This document shows positions 17,244 to 27,159 of a stretch of 63,391 bases of DNA, piece after piece. How positions within the stretch are numbered: the stretch's first letter is position 1; each line of letters begins with the position of its first letter. The notes under the pieces were generated by a model. The model saw only the letters and a program-made list of their open reading frames with translations. It was not told the origin of the DNA and did not search any database. The DNA is from Elusimicrobiota bacterium (GTDB lineage Bacteria; Elusimicrobiota; Elusimicrobia; UBA1565; UBA9628): contig JACRDT010000044.1 in the NCBI GenBank assembly GCA_016212795.1, positions 1 to 63,391 of the forward strand, given 5' to 3'. Both the position numbers and the translations under genes were made by a program.

Positions 17244-18395
17244 ATGGCCGACCTGAAGCAGCTGCTGCTCGACGCCCTCGGCAAAGGGGCGTCCGATGTT
17301 CACCTGGTCTCGGGGCTGCCGGCCGCCTACAGGATCGCCAAGGAGCTGACCTACGTCGACAACACCGCGCTGAACTCCGCGACGATCAAGTCGCTCCTGG
17401 ACGTCATCCTCAGCGAGTACCACCGGAAGAAGTTCGACGCGGAACGGAAGCTCAATTTCGCCTTCGAGCTGCCGGGCGTGGCGCGGTTCCGCGCCAACAT
17501 GTTCGTCGCCCGAGGAGGGATCGGCGCCAGCATCCGCATGATCCCGCTGCGCGTCAAATCCATGGAGGAGTTGGGCCTGCCCCCCGCCGTGCCCAACCTC
17601 CTGACCAAGACCAGCGGCATCATCCTGGTGACCGGCGCCACCGGCTCGGGGAAGTCCTCCACCCTGGCCTCCATGATCGAGCACGTGAACACCAAGGGCA
17701 ACCCCGTAAAGATCGTCACCATCGAGGACCCCATCGAGTACGTCTACACGCCCGTCCGGTCCATCATCGTCCAGCGGGAGGTCGGGACCGACGTGCCTTC
17801 CTTCGACATCGCCTTGACCGAGGCCCTGCGCCAGGACCCGGACATCATCGTGGTGGGCGAGATGAGGTCGCGGGAATCCATCGAGATGGCCCTGACCGCG
17901 GCCGAGACGGGGCACCTCGTGATCACCACCCTGCACACCGCCGACCCGGCCCAGACCGTGGACCGCCTGGTGGCCGTGTTCGCGCCCCACGAGAGGGACA
18001 TGGCCCGCCAGCAGGTTGCCAACACGCTGGAGGCCGTCCTCTGCCAGGAGCTCGTCCAGAGGGCGGACAAGAAGGGGCTCTGCCTGGCCATGGAGCTCAT
18101 GATCACCAACCCCGCCATCAAGCATATGATCCGGGACGGCAAGACCGAGCAGATGCACGACATCATCCAGACGGGGACCCAGATCGGGATGATCCCCAAG
18201 GACCACTTCCTGATGCAGCTCTGCCAGAAGGGGCTCATCACCCGGGAGACGGCCTCCGCGAAGATGAGGAACCGCGAGCTGCTCAGGAACGTCCAGTCCC
18301 CCTTGGTCGCGGCCCCGACCGCCGCGCCCGCGGCCCAGCCCGTCGCCGCCAAGCCCCAGCTCCCCGGCAAGCCCTTCTCGCCCACCGGGCTCTGA
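17244..18395 (+). CDS. pilT: PilT/PilU-family type IV pilus retraction ATPase
   Basis: This 383-residue hexameric secretion ATPase is expected to power pilus retraction at the inner membrane. It has the PilT N-domain start (KGASDVHLVSGLPAAYRI), Walker A GATGSGKSS (131-139), an Asp box (VTIEDPIEYVY), Walker B (RQDPDIIVVGEMR) and a His box (TGHLVITTLHT). The C-terminal 35 residues are an Ala/Pro tail. IPKDHFLMQL stands where PilT usually has the AIRNLIRE-like and later C-domain motifs, so a PilU-like or specialised retraction role is possible. No other pilus genes are in the window. Stop abuts the convergent radical-SAM stop. Confidence 0.85.
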   Translation: MADLKQLLLDALGKGASDVHLVSGLPAAYRIAKELTYVDNTALNSATIKSLLDVILSEYHRKKFDAERKLNFAFELPGVARFRANMFVARGGIGASIRMIPLRVKSMEELGLPPAVPNLLTKTSGIILVTGATGSGKSSTLASMIEHVNTKGNPVKIVTIEDPIEYVYTPVRSIIVQREVGTDVPSFDIALTEALRQDPDIIVVGEMRSRESIEMALTAAETGHLVITTLHTADPAQTVDRLVAVFAPHERDMARQQVANTLEAVLCQELVQRADKKGLCLAMELMITNPAIKHMIRDGKTEQMHDIIQTGTQIGMIPKDHFLMQLCQKGLITRETASAKMRNRELLRNVQSPLVAAPTAAPAAQPVAAKPQLPGKPFSPTGL

Positions 18396-19643
18396 TCAAT
18401 GTAGCGCGACGTAGATCAGCGCGAGGACGAAGGCCGGCACGAACATGAGGCAGCGCCCGAAGTCCGTCGTGAGCAGGAACGAGTACCGGAACAGCGGGAC
18501 GAGGCCGCGCAGGACCCAGGGGGAAAGGTTCCCGGCCCGCCGGACCACGTGGAAGCCGTCGAACTCGTCCCAGTCGAGCGCCGGGGCCCCCCGTCCCTTC
18601 TCGAACTCCTCGAACAGCGGCGTGCCCGGCATGGGGGTCAGCACGGAGAACACGGCCATCTGGAGGTTGGCCCGGAAGGTGAAGAGCAGCAGCCTGCCCA
18701 GCGAGAGGAGGGTGTCCTCGTCGAAGCCGATCATGAAGGAACCCTTGATCCTGATGCCGTGCGCCTCGACGCGCCGGATCAGGTCGAGGTACCTGCCGGC
18801 GAACGCCAGCTTGCCCGGGTGCGCCCCGACCACGGCCTCGTTGACCGTCTCGAACCCGACATGGAGCCGGCGGCACCCGCTCCGCCGGGCCAGGCGGAGG
18901 GCCTCCTCGTCCTCGGCGATGTCCACCGAGGCCAGGGCCTCCCACCGGATGCCCAGGGGGACGAGCTCCTTGAAGAGCTCCCTGGCGTAGGCGGGGTCCG
19001 CGTAGATGTTGTTGTCATTGAAGATGACGAAGAAGCGGTCCGGCGCCGGGATCGCCCGGACCTGCTCGACGACCTTGTCCACGGGGACGTGGCGCAGCGT
19101 CCCGCCGTAGAGCGCCGGGACGACGCAGAACCGGCACTTGAACCTGCAGCCCCGGGTCGTCTGGATGGAGGACCGGAGCTTGCGGCCGGGCAGGCGCAGG
19201 AACCCCTCGTGGTAGCGCCGCCAGAAGTCGCCGGGGCGCCCGCCCTCGTAGGTGCGCTTGAGCTCGCCCCGCTCGTAGTCCCGCAGGACGTCCTTCCAGA
19301 CGGCCTCCACCTCGCCCACCACCACCGAGTCGCAGTGCTCCAGCGCCTCCTCGACGCGGAACATCGCGTGGCAGCCGCCCATGACCACCTTGGCCCCGGC
19401 CCGGCGGAACCCGTCGGCGTGCCGGTACGCCCGGCGCGCGTTCGAGGTGAACGACGTGATGGCCGCCAAGCCCGGCTCGTAGCGCACGGCGAAGGGCTGA
19501 TGGTGGACGACGACCTCGTAGTCCTTCGGGGTCAAGGCCTCCAGGATGGAGAAGACCGGGGGGTACGAGAACTTGAACAGCCTCCCGAGCGCTCCGGCGA
19601 CGAGGCCGCCGAAAGCGGGGTTGACGAGGATGAGCTTCTTCAA
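18396..19643 (-). CDS. B12-binding-type radical SAM protein
   Basis: This 415-residue protein has an N-terminal cobalamin-binding-like Rossmann domain (KLILVNPAFGG; GAKVVMGGCHAMF; DSVVVGEVEAVW) without the DxHxxG cobalt ligand. The radical-SAM core follows, with TTRGCRFKCRFC (CxxxCxxC), FNDNNIYAD, GFETVNE and MPGTPLFEEFE typical of the B12-rSAM class (methyltransferases, hopanoid and cell-wall modifiers). The C-terminal 40 residues form a hydrophobic helix, suggesting membrane association. The start is TTG sharing bases with the upstream gene's TGA, so translation is coupled. Substrate is unknown. Confidence 0.75.
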   Translation of the reverse strand: MKKLILVNPAFGGLVAGALGRLFKFSYPPVFSILEALTPKDYEVVVHHQPFAVRYEPGLAAITSFTSNARRAYRHADGFRRAGAKVVMGGCHAMFRVEEALEHCDSVVVGEVEAVWKDVLRDYERGELKRTYEGGRPGDFWRRYHEGFLRLPGRKLRSSIQTTRGCRFKCRFCVVPALYGGTLRHVPVDKVVEQVRAIPAPDRFFVIFNDNNIYADPAYARELFKELVPLGIRWEALASVDIAEDEEALRLARRSGCRRLHVGFETVNEAVVGAHPGKLAFAGRYLDLIRRVEAHGIRIKGSFMIGFDEDTLLSLGRLLLFTFRANLQMAVFSVLTPMPGTPLFEEFEKGRGAPALDWDEFDGFHVVRRAGNLSPWVLRGLVPLFRYSFLLTTDFGRCLMFVPAFVLALIYVALH

Positions 19644-20074
19644 GCCTTCTTGCTGTGCTTGTCGACCAGGGCGCCGAACTCCTGCCCCGCGCCCGTGAAG
19701 GCCGCCTCGATGTGCCCGCCGATGTCGGAGAGGGCGTGGCCCGAGACGACGGGGGCGATCCTGGCGATGCCCTCCAGGGCGTAGCCCATCGTCGTCATGG
19801 GGTCGCCGCTGCGCTCCTGGATGAGGTGCACCAGGGCCTTCAGTATCTCGACGGCCCCGGCGGCGAGGTCATGCTCGGCGAGCAGCAGCCCGTGCATGGC
19901 GCCCAGGCAGACCTCCTCGAGCACGAACTTCGTGGTCGCCCCGGGCTTCTTCATCTCGGCCTGCATCATCTCCAGGACGAGCGCGCCCACCTTGAGGTGG
20001 GCCTGGGGGTCGTGCTTGAGGCTCACGACGACCGCGTTCTTGACCTTCTCGCATAGAGCGCTGTGATCAGCCAT
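19640..20074 (-). CDS. Small all-helical protein, unknown
   Basis: This 144-residue, predicted alpha-helical, soluble protein contains no motif I recognise (MADHSALCEKVKNAVVV..., LEEVCLGAMHGLLLAEHDL, ALSDIGGHIEAAFTGAGQE). It is translationally coupled to the B12-type radical SAM gene (TTGA overlap), so it may be its partner or substrate carrier. TATCAT (20111-20116 on the complement) lies 36 nt before the ATG. The gap between it and the PPDK-like gene (20075-20121) holds only this promoter-like element. Confidence 0.5.
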   Translation of the reverse strand: MADHSALCEKVKNAVVVSLKHDPQAHLKVGALVLEMMQAEMKKPGATTKFVLEEVCLGAMHGLLLAEHDLAAGAVEILKALVHLIQERSGDPMTTMGYALEGIARIAPVVSGHALSDIGGHIEAAFTGAGQEFGALVDKHSKKA

Positions 20075-20121
20075 GACAGGACCTCGATGCCGTCGTTCGG
20101 CGGCAACCCCATGATACCATA

Positions 20122-22800
20122 TCAACAATCCTCCGGGCCCGGGACAGGGCAGCCGGCGGCCGCGGAGTGCTTCTCGAGCTCGCCGAGGGACCAGCGCTGG
20201 GACCAATCGTAGAACGCGCCGTAGGGCCGCCGGAGGATCTCGACGACCTCGGGGGCCTGGCGGTCGGCCCACGCCGGCATGGCGGCGAGCACCGCCTTGA
20301 AGTCCGGCCGGATGAGCTTCAACGGGATGAGGGAGCGCATGATCTTCGGCTCGAGCCGGACCTCCCCGAGGCCTTCGGTCAGGATCTTCTTGCGCGCGCG
20401 GGAGACCTGCCGCTCCCCCACGTCGAAGATGATCTCCATGTACTTGTCGAACAGGAGCCACTCGTTGAGCTGGAGCGCGAGCTCGGCGGGGCCGAAAGCC
20501 TTCCAGAAGGCCGCGGTCTGGGGCAGGGAGAGGAAGCGCCCGAGCATGAAGGCCCCCGCGGTGTACCCCGACACCCGCTCCCGGGCGCACTGGCCCAGCG
20601 CCAGCCGGAAGAACCTGACCTTCCGGTCGTCGCTGAGCAGGTCGTAGACCCGGTGCTGGTCGAGGTGGTCGCCCATCTCGGACCGCAGCACGTCCCGCAC
20701 GTACTGGGGCTCGTGGCAGTCGAACCAGCCGTTGACGAGGTTCGTCGCCTCCTCGACCTCCCCCCTCAGGTCGAGGTTCACCAGCCGGATGACCTCCTTG
20801 AGGGTCCCGATCTGGTCGACCCGCATGTTGCGCACGAGCTGCTGGTAGTACCGGTAGGCGTAGGCCATGGCCTTGAAGGCCTCCTCCTCCCCGGGCTCGA
20901 TGCTCACGGGCTCGCCCTTCATGTAGCGCAGGAGCCTGGCGGGCTTGAACTTCGCCATGCCCTTGAAGAGCGCCAGCCTCCTCGACGATATCGTGACCCA
21001 CTCCCCTTCCTTGATGGTCCGGCCCGACGAGTTGACCAGCCCCTCCGGGGAGAGGGTCACGCCGGCCCTCTCCAGGTTCAGCAAGGAGGGCACCCCGAAG
21101 CTCTGGCAGATGGTCACCACGTGGACGGCCGCCGAGGTGAGGCTGAGGATGCCCTCCATCTCCTGCATGACCACGGTGTCCGGCGGCTCGAAGCCGTTCT
21201 TGCAGAAGCACACCTTCTCCCCCCGCCGCTTGGCCTTCAAGGCGGCCTCGGCGGAGAAATAGAGCCTGGCCGACACCGCGGCCCTCGGGAGGACCGGCAC
21301 GCCGGCGCAGAAATGCTCGAGGCTCGCGATCGACGAGGAATCGATCGCGTCCGACTCGATCTGCTTGATGTGGTAGGGGCAGATGAGCTCCGTCAGCCGC
21401 TTCTTGGAGACGATCCCTGCCTGGACCATGTCCACGGAGGAGATGAAGGCGGCCCTCCCGGTCAGGCCGGCGGGGTTGAGCTGGAGCAGGGCGAAGACCT
21501 GGTGGCGCTCCGTGCCCTCGACGGCGAACTCGATGGCCAACGGCGCCTCGAACTCCCGCTCCAACTCGGTCAGGTGCGGCGCGAAGTGATAGATCGCCGG
21601 GAACTGCTCCCTGATCTCCTCCCGGTCCCTGAAGGCGGTCACCTCCGTGGGGGTCTTGCCCGTCATGATCTCCTCGCCGAAGATGTTCCGGGCGGAGAGG
21701 AGCTCCGAACCGATCCCGGACCGGGAATGGCGGCTGAAGACCACCCCGGCGCAGGCCTGGGCGTGCCGGACCGAGCAGACCATCTTCTGGAGGATGATGG
21801 CCGGGTACTGCCGCTTGCCGCGCGACAGCGTCAGCAGCAGGTCCTGGTTGTCCTCGTAGTAGCGCAGGCCCTGCCGGGCCATGGTGGACACCTGGTAGAG
21901 GGCGTCGTCGAGGAGCCTGGGGTCGGCTTGGCGGACCAGCCCCGCGGCCTCGGCCACCAGGTCCGTCAGCTCGCCGGCCTCGTACTGGGGCTTGAACCTC
22001 CCCTGGAGCCGGCCATAACCCTGCGGGTCGGCGACCATCAGGAGGTTCTTGAGGTTGTTGACGTACATCCTCAAGCCGGCCATATCCCCGAGGTGCTTCT
22101 GGAGGCCCGGCACGGCCTTCTCCGTGATCCCGACGTTGAGGTACGTGGGCATGACGCCGGGGTAGTAGTTCGGCATGGCGCAGCGCATGGCGAACACCAG
22201 GGGGTCGTAGTCGGCCTCCAGGCGCCGGCCGGTCAGGTGCTCGAGCGCCAGGACTGACCGCGCGAGCTCCCGCTCGAAGACCTCCTCCCCGTCCTTGTAG
22301 GCCTGGGCCGTGAGGATGACGAAATCGGGCACCGGGTAGCCCAGGCGGCAGAGCCGCAGCAGGATCGAGCCCTTGTGGCTGACGTTGTCGACCTGCGGCT
22401 CGGTCTCGCTGATGGAAGGCACGACGTAGGGGCTCTCGGCCGCGCACACCATCCTGCGCCGCTCGCAGTAGACGTCGTAGCGCCGAGCGCCGATCTCGTC
22501 GAGCCTGCGCTGGCTGGCCTTGTCGCCGGCCCTGGCGCTCAGGATCGTCCCGAGGTACTCCCTGGCCTTGCCGGGATCCTCCTGATAGAGGAACGGCAGG
22601 TCGATGTTGCGGATGGAGACCTCCTCGGTCAGGCCCCGTCCGCGGTCGCACACGACGACCGGCGCGACGAAGCCCTGCAGGCCCGAGCGGTTCTCCCGGG
22701 CCTCCCCCCGGCGCGAGTGGATGTCGTGCAGCAGGCACCGGAGGTTGAGGTAGGTGCCCCTGGCGGTGAAAGCGCGGACCGCCGCGGCCTCGGCTGGCAT
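20122..22800 (-). CDS. PPDK/PEP-synthase-like protein lacking the phosphohistidine motif and PEP barrel
   Basis: This 892-residue protein has an ATP-grasp nucleotide-binding half like pyruvate phosphate dikinase: KGSILLRLCRLGYPVPDF, MPTYLNVGITEKAVPGL, VVFSRHSRSGIGSELLS and GEEIMTGKTPTEV. A PPDK-like middle follows (TGRAAFISSVDMVQAGIVSK). The swivelling-domain position reads ILSLTSAAVHVVTICQSFG instead of the canonical GG-x-TSHAAVVAR, so the phosphorylated His after TS is missing (His is displaced three residues). The last ~270 residues are helical and do not look like the PEP-binding barrel. Normal PEP/pyruvate conversion is doubtful; an ATP-binding regulatory or different phosphotransfer role is possible. 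Confidence 0.7.
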   Translation of the reverse strand: MPAEAAAVRAFTARGTYLNLRCLLHDIHSRRGEARENRSGLQGFVAPVVVCDRGRGLTEEVSIRNIDLPFLYQEDPGKAREYLGTILSARAGDKASQRRLDEIGARRYDVYCERRRMVCAAESPYVVPSISETEPQVDNVSHKGSILLRLCRLGYPVPDFVILTAQAYKDGEEVFERELARSVLALEHLTGRRLEADYDPLVFAMRCAMPNYYPGVMPTYLNVGITEKAVPGLQKHLGDMAGLRMYVNNLKNLLMVADPQGYGRLQGRFKPQYEAGELTDLVAEAAGLVRQADPRLLDDALYQVSTMARQGLRYYEDNQDLLLTLSRGKRQYPAIILQKMVCSVRHAQACAGVVFSRHSRSGIGSELLSARNIFGEEIMTGKTPTEVTAFRDREEIREQFPAIYHFAPHLTELEREFEAPLAIEFAVEGTERHQVFALLQLNPAGLTGRAAFISSVDMVQAGIVSKKRLTELICPYHIKQIESDAIDSSSIASLEHFCAGVPVLPRAAVSARLYFSAEAALKAKRRGEKVCFCKNGFEPPDTVVMQEMEGILSLTSAAVHVVTICQSFGVPSLLNLERAGVTLSPEGLVNSSGRTIKEGEWVTISSRRLALFKGMAKFKPARLLRYMKGEPVSIEPGEEEAFKAMAYAYRYYQQLVRNMRVDQIGTLKEVIRLVNLDLRGEVEEATNLVNGWFDCHEPQYVRDVLRSEMGDHLDQHRVYDLLSDDRKVRFFRLALGQCARERVSGYTAGAFMLGRFLSLPQTAAFWKAFGPAELALQLNEWLLFDKYMEIIFDVGERQVSRARKKILTEGLGEVRLEPKIMRSLIPLKLIRPDFKAVLAAMPAWADRQAPEVVEILRRPYGAFYDWSQRWSLGELEKHSAAAGCPVPGPEDC

Positions 22801-22808
22801 ACTCCGGG

Positions 22809-24716
22809 CTACTTTGCCTTTTCGGTTAGCCCCAAGTCAATCTCGGCGTCCGCCGGGGGCCGGCAAGTCGGGCCCCGGCAGCCACGCGCCGCGTCCTCGC
22901 CCTTCGAGGGGTGGAGCAGGTCGAGCACGCCGAGCAGGCAGGGCACGGACTCCGGCCGCTCGTCGAGGAGGCGGGAGAACGCCCCGGCCGTCTTCGCCGC
23001 GAGGGCCAGCAGGGACGGGTCTTGGCAGAAAGCCGAGAGCCTGATGAGGCAGCGGGCTGCGACCGCGTTGCCCGAGGGGAGCGCCCCGTCCCCCATTTCC
23101 TTCAGGCGCACCGGGACCTCGGAGTCGTCCCTGCCCGTGGTGAAGAACCCGCCCCCCTCGTCGGCGAAGAGTTCGACCATGTCCCGGGCGAGCCCGCGGC
23201 TGAGCGCGAGATGCCCGGCCTTGGCGGTGGCCTCGTAGAGGTCGAGGAGCCCGTCCGCGAGGAAGGCGTAGTCCTCGAGCACCCCGGGGAACCTGGCCTC
23301 GCCGTCGCGCCAGCGCCTGAGCAGGCGGCCGCCCTTCATCAGCCGGGTCGAAACGAATCCCGCGGCCTTCGCGGCGGCCCGGACCCACCCGGGCTCGCCG
23401 AGCGCCCGGCCGGCGTAGGCCAGGGCGCCGATCATGAGCCCGTTCCAGCCGGCCAGGACCTTGTCGTCGCGCAAGGGCCGGACCCGCAGGGAGCGGGCCT
23501 CGAACAGCCTGCGCCTCCCCTCGGCGTCGACCCTGCGGACCTCGGCGGCCGGGAGCCCGAGCCGGGCCCCCGGGTCCTCGGCGCCCTCCCGCCTGCGCAG
23601 GATGGACCGGTCCCGCGGCAAGCCCTTCTCGTGCGGCTCCCAGTTGCCCTCCGGCGTCACGTCGTAGAGCCGGCAGAAGACCGCGGCGTCGGGCCCGCCC
23701 AGGACCGCCGCGACCTCCTCCGGGCGCCAGACGTAGAACTTCCCCTCGATCCCCTCGCTGTCCGCGTCCTCGCCGCAGGCGAAAGCGCCGCCGGGGAGCC
23801 GCAGGTCCCGGAGGACGTACCCGGCGATGTCGCGCGCCAGGTCCGCGAGGTCGGCCTCCCCGGTGGCGCAATGCGCCTCGGCGCAGACCCGCAGGAGTTG
23901 GGCGTTGTCGTAGAGCATCTTCTCGAAGTGCGGGACCAGCCACTCGTCGTCCGTCGAGTACCTCGCGAACCCCCCGCCGAGGTGGTCGTGGATGCCGCCG
24001 GCGGCCATGCCCCGGAGCGTCTTGACGACCATGGCCGCCCCGCGGCCGCGCCCCGTGCGCCGGGCGTGGCTCAGGAGGAAGCCCAGCGTGGCCGGCTGGG
24101 GGAACTTCGGCGCCCCGCCGAACCCGCCGTGCCTCTCGTCGAAGGACTCGCTCAGGGCCTCGAAAGCCCGGTCCATGGCCTCGACCCCGGCCCCCGGCCT
24201 CGACCCTGCCCCGGCCCGCCCGCCCGACAACGTCCCGGCCAGGCCGCCCAGATGCTCGATGACGGCGGCGCCGGACGCCTTGAGCTCGCCTTTCTTCGCG
24301 GCCCAGAGCTCCCCGATGCTCGCCGCCACGCCCTTGAGCGTGTCGGGAGGGAGGTAGGTCGCGCCGAAGAAAGGATTCCTGCACGGCGTCAGCCACATGG
24401 TCAAGGGCCAGCCCCCCGGCCTGCCCATGGCGTGCAGGGCCGCCATGTAGACGCCGTCCACCTCGGGCCGCTCCTCGCGGTCCACCTTGACGCACACGAA
24501 CCGGGTGTTGAGAGCCTCGGCGACCGACGGGTCCCCGAAGCTCTCCCGTTCCATCACGTGGCACCAGTGGCACGCCGCGTACCCGATCGAAAGGAAGACC
24601 GGCTTGTCCTCGCGGGCGGCCCGTTCGAACGCCTCGTCGCCCCACGGATACCAGTCGACCGGGTTGGACCGGTGCTGGAGGAGGTACGGGCTCTTCTCGC
24701 CGGCGAGGCGGTTCAC
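22809..24716 (-). CDS. YyaL/spermatogenesis-associated 20-like thioredoxin-domain protein
   Basis: This 635-residue DUF255 family protein has an N-terminal thioredoxin-like domain ([21 protein letters not shown] at 49-52 followed by [22 protein letters not shown]). A long alpha/alpha-barrel region resembling glycoside hydrolase or GlcNAc-epimerase folds follows ([25 protein letters not shown] is a hallmark stretch). The cellular role of the family is unclear; redox or sugar-related functions are guessed. It is 8 bp from the PPDK-like gene downstream and 55 bp from the peroxiredoxin gene upstream, all on one strand. Confidence 0.88.
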   Translation of the reverse strand: MNRLAGEKSPYLLQHRSNPVDWYPWGDEAFERAAREDKPVFLSIGYAACHWCHVMERESFGDPSVAEALNTRFVCVKVDREERPEVDGVYMAALHAMGRPGGWPLTMWLTPCRNPFFGATYLPPDTLKGVAASIGELWAAKKGELKASGAAVIEHLGGLAGTLSGGRAGAGSRPGAGVEAMDRAFEALSESFDERHGGFGGAPKFPQPATLGFLLSHARRTGRGRGAAMVVKTLRGMAAGGIHDHLGGGFARYSTDDEWLVPHFEKMLYDNAQLLRVCAEAHCATGEADLADLARDIAGYVLRDLRLPGGAFACGEDADSEGIEGKFYVWRPEEVAAVLGGPDAAVFCRLYDVTPEGNWEPHEKGLPRDRSILRRREGAEDPGARLGLPAAEVRRVDAEGRRRLFEARSLRVRPLRDDKVLAGWNGLMIGALAYAGRALGEPGWVRAAAKAAGFVSTRLMKGGRLLRRWRDGEARFPGVLEDYAFLADGLLDLYEATAKAGHLALSRGLARDMVELFADEGGGFFTTGRDDSEVPVRLKEMGDGALPSGNAVAARCLIRLSAFCQDPSLLALAAKTAGAFSRLLDERPESVPCLLGVLDLLHPSKGEDAARGCRGPTCRPPADAEIDLGLTEKAK

Positions 24717-24771
24717 AGGCCCTCCCTTGACGCGCGCGAAGGCCGCGGCGCGGCGGCAGGACCGCCTCCGG

Positions 24772-25329
24772 TCAAGGGCCCGCCTTGAGCCCGGCCGGGA
24801 CCGCCCGCGGCGACGCCGGGGCCAGCCCCGCCAGCACCTTCACCAGCGCGGCGCCGTGCCCCTCGGGCTCCACGGCCGGGTCCACGTAGACGATCCTCCC
24901 GTCGGCTCCCACGATGAAGGTCATGCGCCTCGCGAACAGCCTGCGGTACGCGCCGTAGGCCTTGGCGATGGCGCCGTCCGGGTCCGAGAGCAGGGGGAAC
25001 GGCAGGGCGTGCTTGGCGGCGAACCTTGCGTGGCTCTTGACCGAGTCGTAGCTCAGCCCCGCTACCGCCACGTCGAGCCTCCTGAGCTCGGGGAAGGCGT
25101 CCCTGACCGAGCAGACCTCCCTCGTGCAGCCGGGCGTGCCGTCCTTCGGGTAGAAGAAGAGCACGACCGGCCTCTTGCCGGCGTGCTCCGAGAGCCGGAA
25201 CTCCCTGCCCTCGCCGTCCTTGGCCGTGAAATCCGGCGCGGCCGAGCCCGGCTCGAGCGGCGCGGCCGCCGCCCACCGCCCCCCCGCCGCCAGCCCGCAC
25301 AAGGCCGCCACGCCGATCTTGAGGTCCAT
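24772..25329 (-). CDS. bcp: BCP-type peroxiredoxin
   Basis: This 185-residue thiol peroxidase has the BCP active site [10 protein letters not shown]: peroxidatic C68 with possible resolving C73 five residues later, an atypical 2-Cys arrangement. FFYPKDG and [16 protein letters not shown] are family motifs. A hydrophobic N-terminus (residues 3-23) suggests export or membrane tethering. ATG at 25329 was chosen because GGAGGTGGAT provides an ideally spaced ribosome site; ATG at 25341 is the alternative. It may form a redox pair with the adjacent thioredoxin-like YyaL protein. Confidence 0.85.
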   Translation of the reverse strand: MDLKIGVAALCGLAAGGRWAAAAPLEPGSAAPDFTAKDGEGREFRLSEHAGKRPVVLFFYPKDGTPGCTREVCSVRDAFPELRRLDVAVAGLSYDSVKSHARFAAKHALPFPLLSDPDGAIAKAYGAYRRLFARRMTFIVGADGRIVYVDPAVEPEGHGAALVKVLAGLAPASPRAVPAGLKAGP

Positions 25330-25437
25330 ATCCACCTCCATCGTCCGCGTTTCCTTAATTAGATGCCTGGACGCTGAAAAGGATTCGCGGGCAAGGGCCG
25401 GGCCAGCGGACAGGTGAACCCCCACGGCCGTATTTGT

Positions 25438-25443
25438 TATAGT
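25438..25443 (+). promoter_or_regulatory. -10-like box TATAGT 10 nt before the phoH-like start
   Basis: TATAGT (25438-25443) is followed 10 nt later by ATG at 25454; GTCGGGGCGACC between them is a poor ribosome site. It fits the short-leader pattern seen elsewhere in the window. Confidence 0.4.
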
Positions 25444-25453
25444 CGGGGCGACC

Positions 25454-26788
25454 ATGAACCCCGCCATGCGCGCCTCCAAGACCTTCGTGCTGGATACCAA
25501 CGTCCTGATCCACGACCCGGGGTCGCTGGCCCGGTTCGAGCGGTCAAAGGTGGTCCTGCCCTTGGCGGTCATCGAGGAGCTCGACGGCTTCAAGCGTCTC
25601 AACGACGACCGGGGTTATGCGGTCCGGCAGGCCACGCGCCAGTTGGACCGCCTGCGCTCCAAGGGCAAGCTCTCGGAGGGGGTGACCCTGGACCACGGCG
25701 GGACGCTGGTCATCGAGTACCGGCGGGCCGAGAAGCTGCCGTCGCAATTCGAGGGCGCCGGGGTGAAGAAGGACAACGAGATCCTGGCGACCGCCCTCTA
25801 CCTCAAGGAGAAAGGCGAGAACGTGGTCTTCATCTCCAAGGACATGAACCTCAGGATCAAGGCCGAGGTCCTGGGGATCGACACCGAGGACTACGAGCGC
25901 GAGAAGGCCCCCATCCAAGGGCTCTACAAGGGCTGGCGGGAAGCCGTCGTCGGCCAAGCCGTGATCGACCGCCTCTTCAAGGAGCACAAGCTGGCCGACG
26001 CGGGAGGCCTCCCCGAGTTCCACGCCAACGAGTTCGCGATCCTTAAATCGGCCGAGAACCCCTCGGTGAGCGCCCTGGCCCGGTTCAAGCCCGGGGTGGG
26101 CCTGGTCCCGCTCCTGACCCAGCACAAGCCGTGGGGCATCAAGCCCTTGAACGTCCAGCAGCGCTTCGCCCTCGACCTCCTCATGGACAAGGACGTGAGC
26201 CTCGTGACCCTCGTGGGCGTGCCCGGCTCGGGCAAGACCCTCATCGCCCTGGCCGCCGGCCTCGAGCAGGTCTTCGAGGCCCGGGCCTTCCGCCGGCTCC
26301 TCATCTCCCGGCCGGTCGTGCCCGTGGGACGCGACATCGGGTTTTTGCCCGGCACCAAGGAGGAGAAGCTCTCCACCTGGATGGGCGCGGTCAAAGACAA
26401 CATCGAGTTCCTCTGCGACTCCTCCGGCCAGGTCACCCCCGACGAGGTCATGGCGGACGCGACCGACATCTTCGACTCGGACAAGATCGAGGTGGAGGCC
26501 GTGTCGTTCCTGCGGGGGAGGAGCCTGCCCCGGATGTACATCATCATCGACGACGCCCAGAACCTGACCCCCCACGAGGTCAAGACCATCATCTCCCGCG
26601 CGGGCGAGGGGACGAAGGTCGTCTTGACCGGCGACCCCTACCAGATCGACAACCCGTACCTGGACGCCGCCTCCAACGGCCTCTCCAACCTCGTCGAGCG
26701 CTTCAAGGGTCAGAAGGTCGCGGGCTCGATCAAGTTCGACAAGATCGAGCGCTCGGGCCTGGCAGCGCTCGCCTCGGAACTCCTCTGA
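25454..26788 (+). CDS. PIN-domain/PhoH-family ATPase (PhoH2-like)
   Basis: This 444-residue protein has a PIN nuclease domain at 8-150 (FVLDTNVLIHDP, acidic residues in KKDNEILATAL and FISKDMNLRIKAEV). A PhoH helicase-like ATPase follows (NVQQRFALDLLMDKDVSLV; Walker A GVPGSGKT at 255-262; YIIIDDAQNLTPHEVKTIISR; LTGDPYQID). PhoH2 proteins couple RNA unwinding to PIN ribonuclease cleavage. Active-site acidic residues look intact. The gene is monocistronic, divergent from the peroxiredoxin gene and followed by the large palindrome. Confidence 0.92.
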   Translation: MNPAMRASKTFVLDTNVLIHDPGSLARFERSKVVLPLAVIEELDGFKRLNDDRGYAVRQATRQLDRLRSKGKLSEGVTLDHGGTLVIEYRRAEKLPSQFEGAGVKKDNEILATALYLKEKGENVVFISKDMNLRIKAEVLGIDTEDYEREKAPIQGLYKGWREAVVGQAVIDRLFKEHKLADAGGLPEFHANEFAILKSAENPSVSALARFKPGVGLVPLLTQHKPWGIKPLNVQQRFALDLLMDKDVSLVTLVGVPGSGKTLIALAAGLEQVFEARAFRRLLISRPVVPVGRDIGFLPGTKEEKLSTWMGAVKDNIEFLCDSSGQVTPDEVMADATDIFDSDKIEVEAVSFLRGRSLPRMYIIIDDAQNLTPHEVKTIISRAGEGTKVVLTGDPYQIDNPYLDAASNGLSNLVERFKGQKVAGSIKFDKIERSGLAALASELL

Positions 26789-26849
26789 CGCCCTGACGAG
26801 GGCGGCGTTCAAGCCGGCAGGGCGGCCGCCCGGCCGTCAGCGCTGCCCC

Positions 26850-27159
26850 AGTGCTGCGACCGCGACTTGCTTGCCCTTTGGGCCGGTCGATTTCGGAGCG
26901 AGGCGAGGAGCGAGGAGCGCGCATACCGGGCGTATGCAAGCGACGAGCGACGAAGCCGCAGCCCGAAAGCGACCGGCCGCGCTATTGGAGGAATCGCTTG
27001 GTGAGATCATCGGTTTCCATTGATAGCGCGGAGGCCCGCCTTTGGCCGGCTGCCGCGTTGCTCGTCAGTCGCAGGCGTCCAGCCTTCTCCTTCCTCGCGC
27101 CTTGCAGCCGGCTCAAATCCGGGCCTCCCAAGGGGCAAGCAAGTCGCGGTCACAGCACT
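26850..27159. repeat. ~310-bp imperfect palindrome of two inverted ~140-bp copies
   Basis: Copy A (26850-26988, plus) and copy B (27017-27159, minus) both read AGTGCTGYGACCGCGACTTG at their outer ends and CCGCGCTAT...TGG at their inner ends, separated by a 28-bp loop. Copy A also contains a small hairpin GCATAC-cgggc-GTATGC near 26920-26936. The middle of each copy is purine-rich and diverged. The outer end of copy B overlaps the sucB stop codon (27150-27152). No ORF is convincing across 26789-27149. It could be a MITE-like element, a bidirectional terminator or both. Confidence 0.65.

Noticed and set aside
14895..18206. A ~1100-codon open frame antisense to the enolase fusion and pilT
   Set aside because: No recognisable motifs; it spans two well-supported genes on the other strand and their intergenic promoter.
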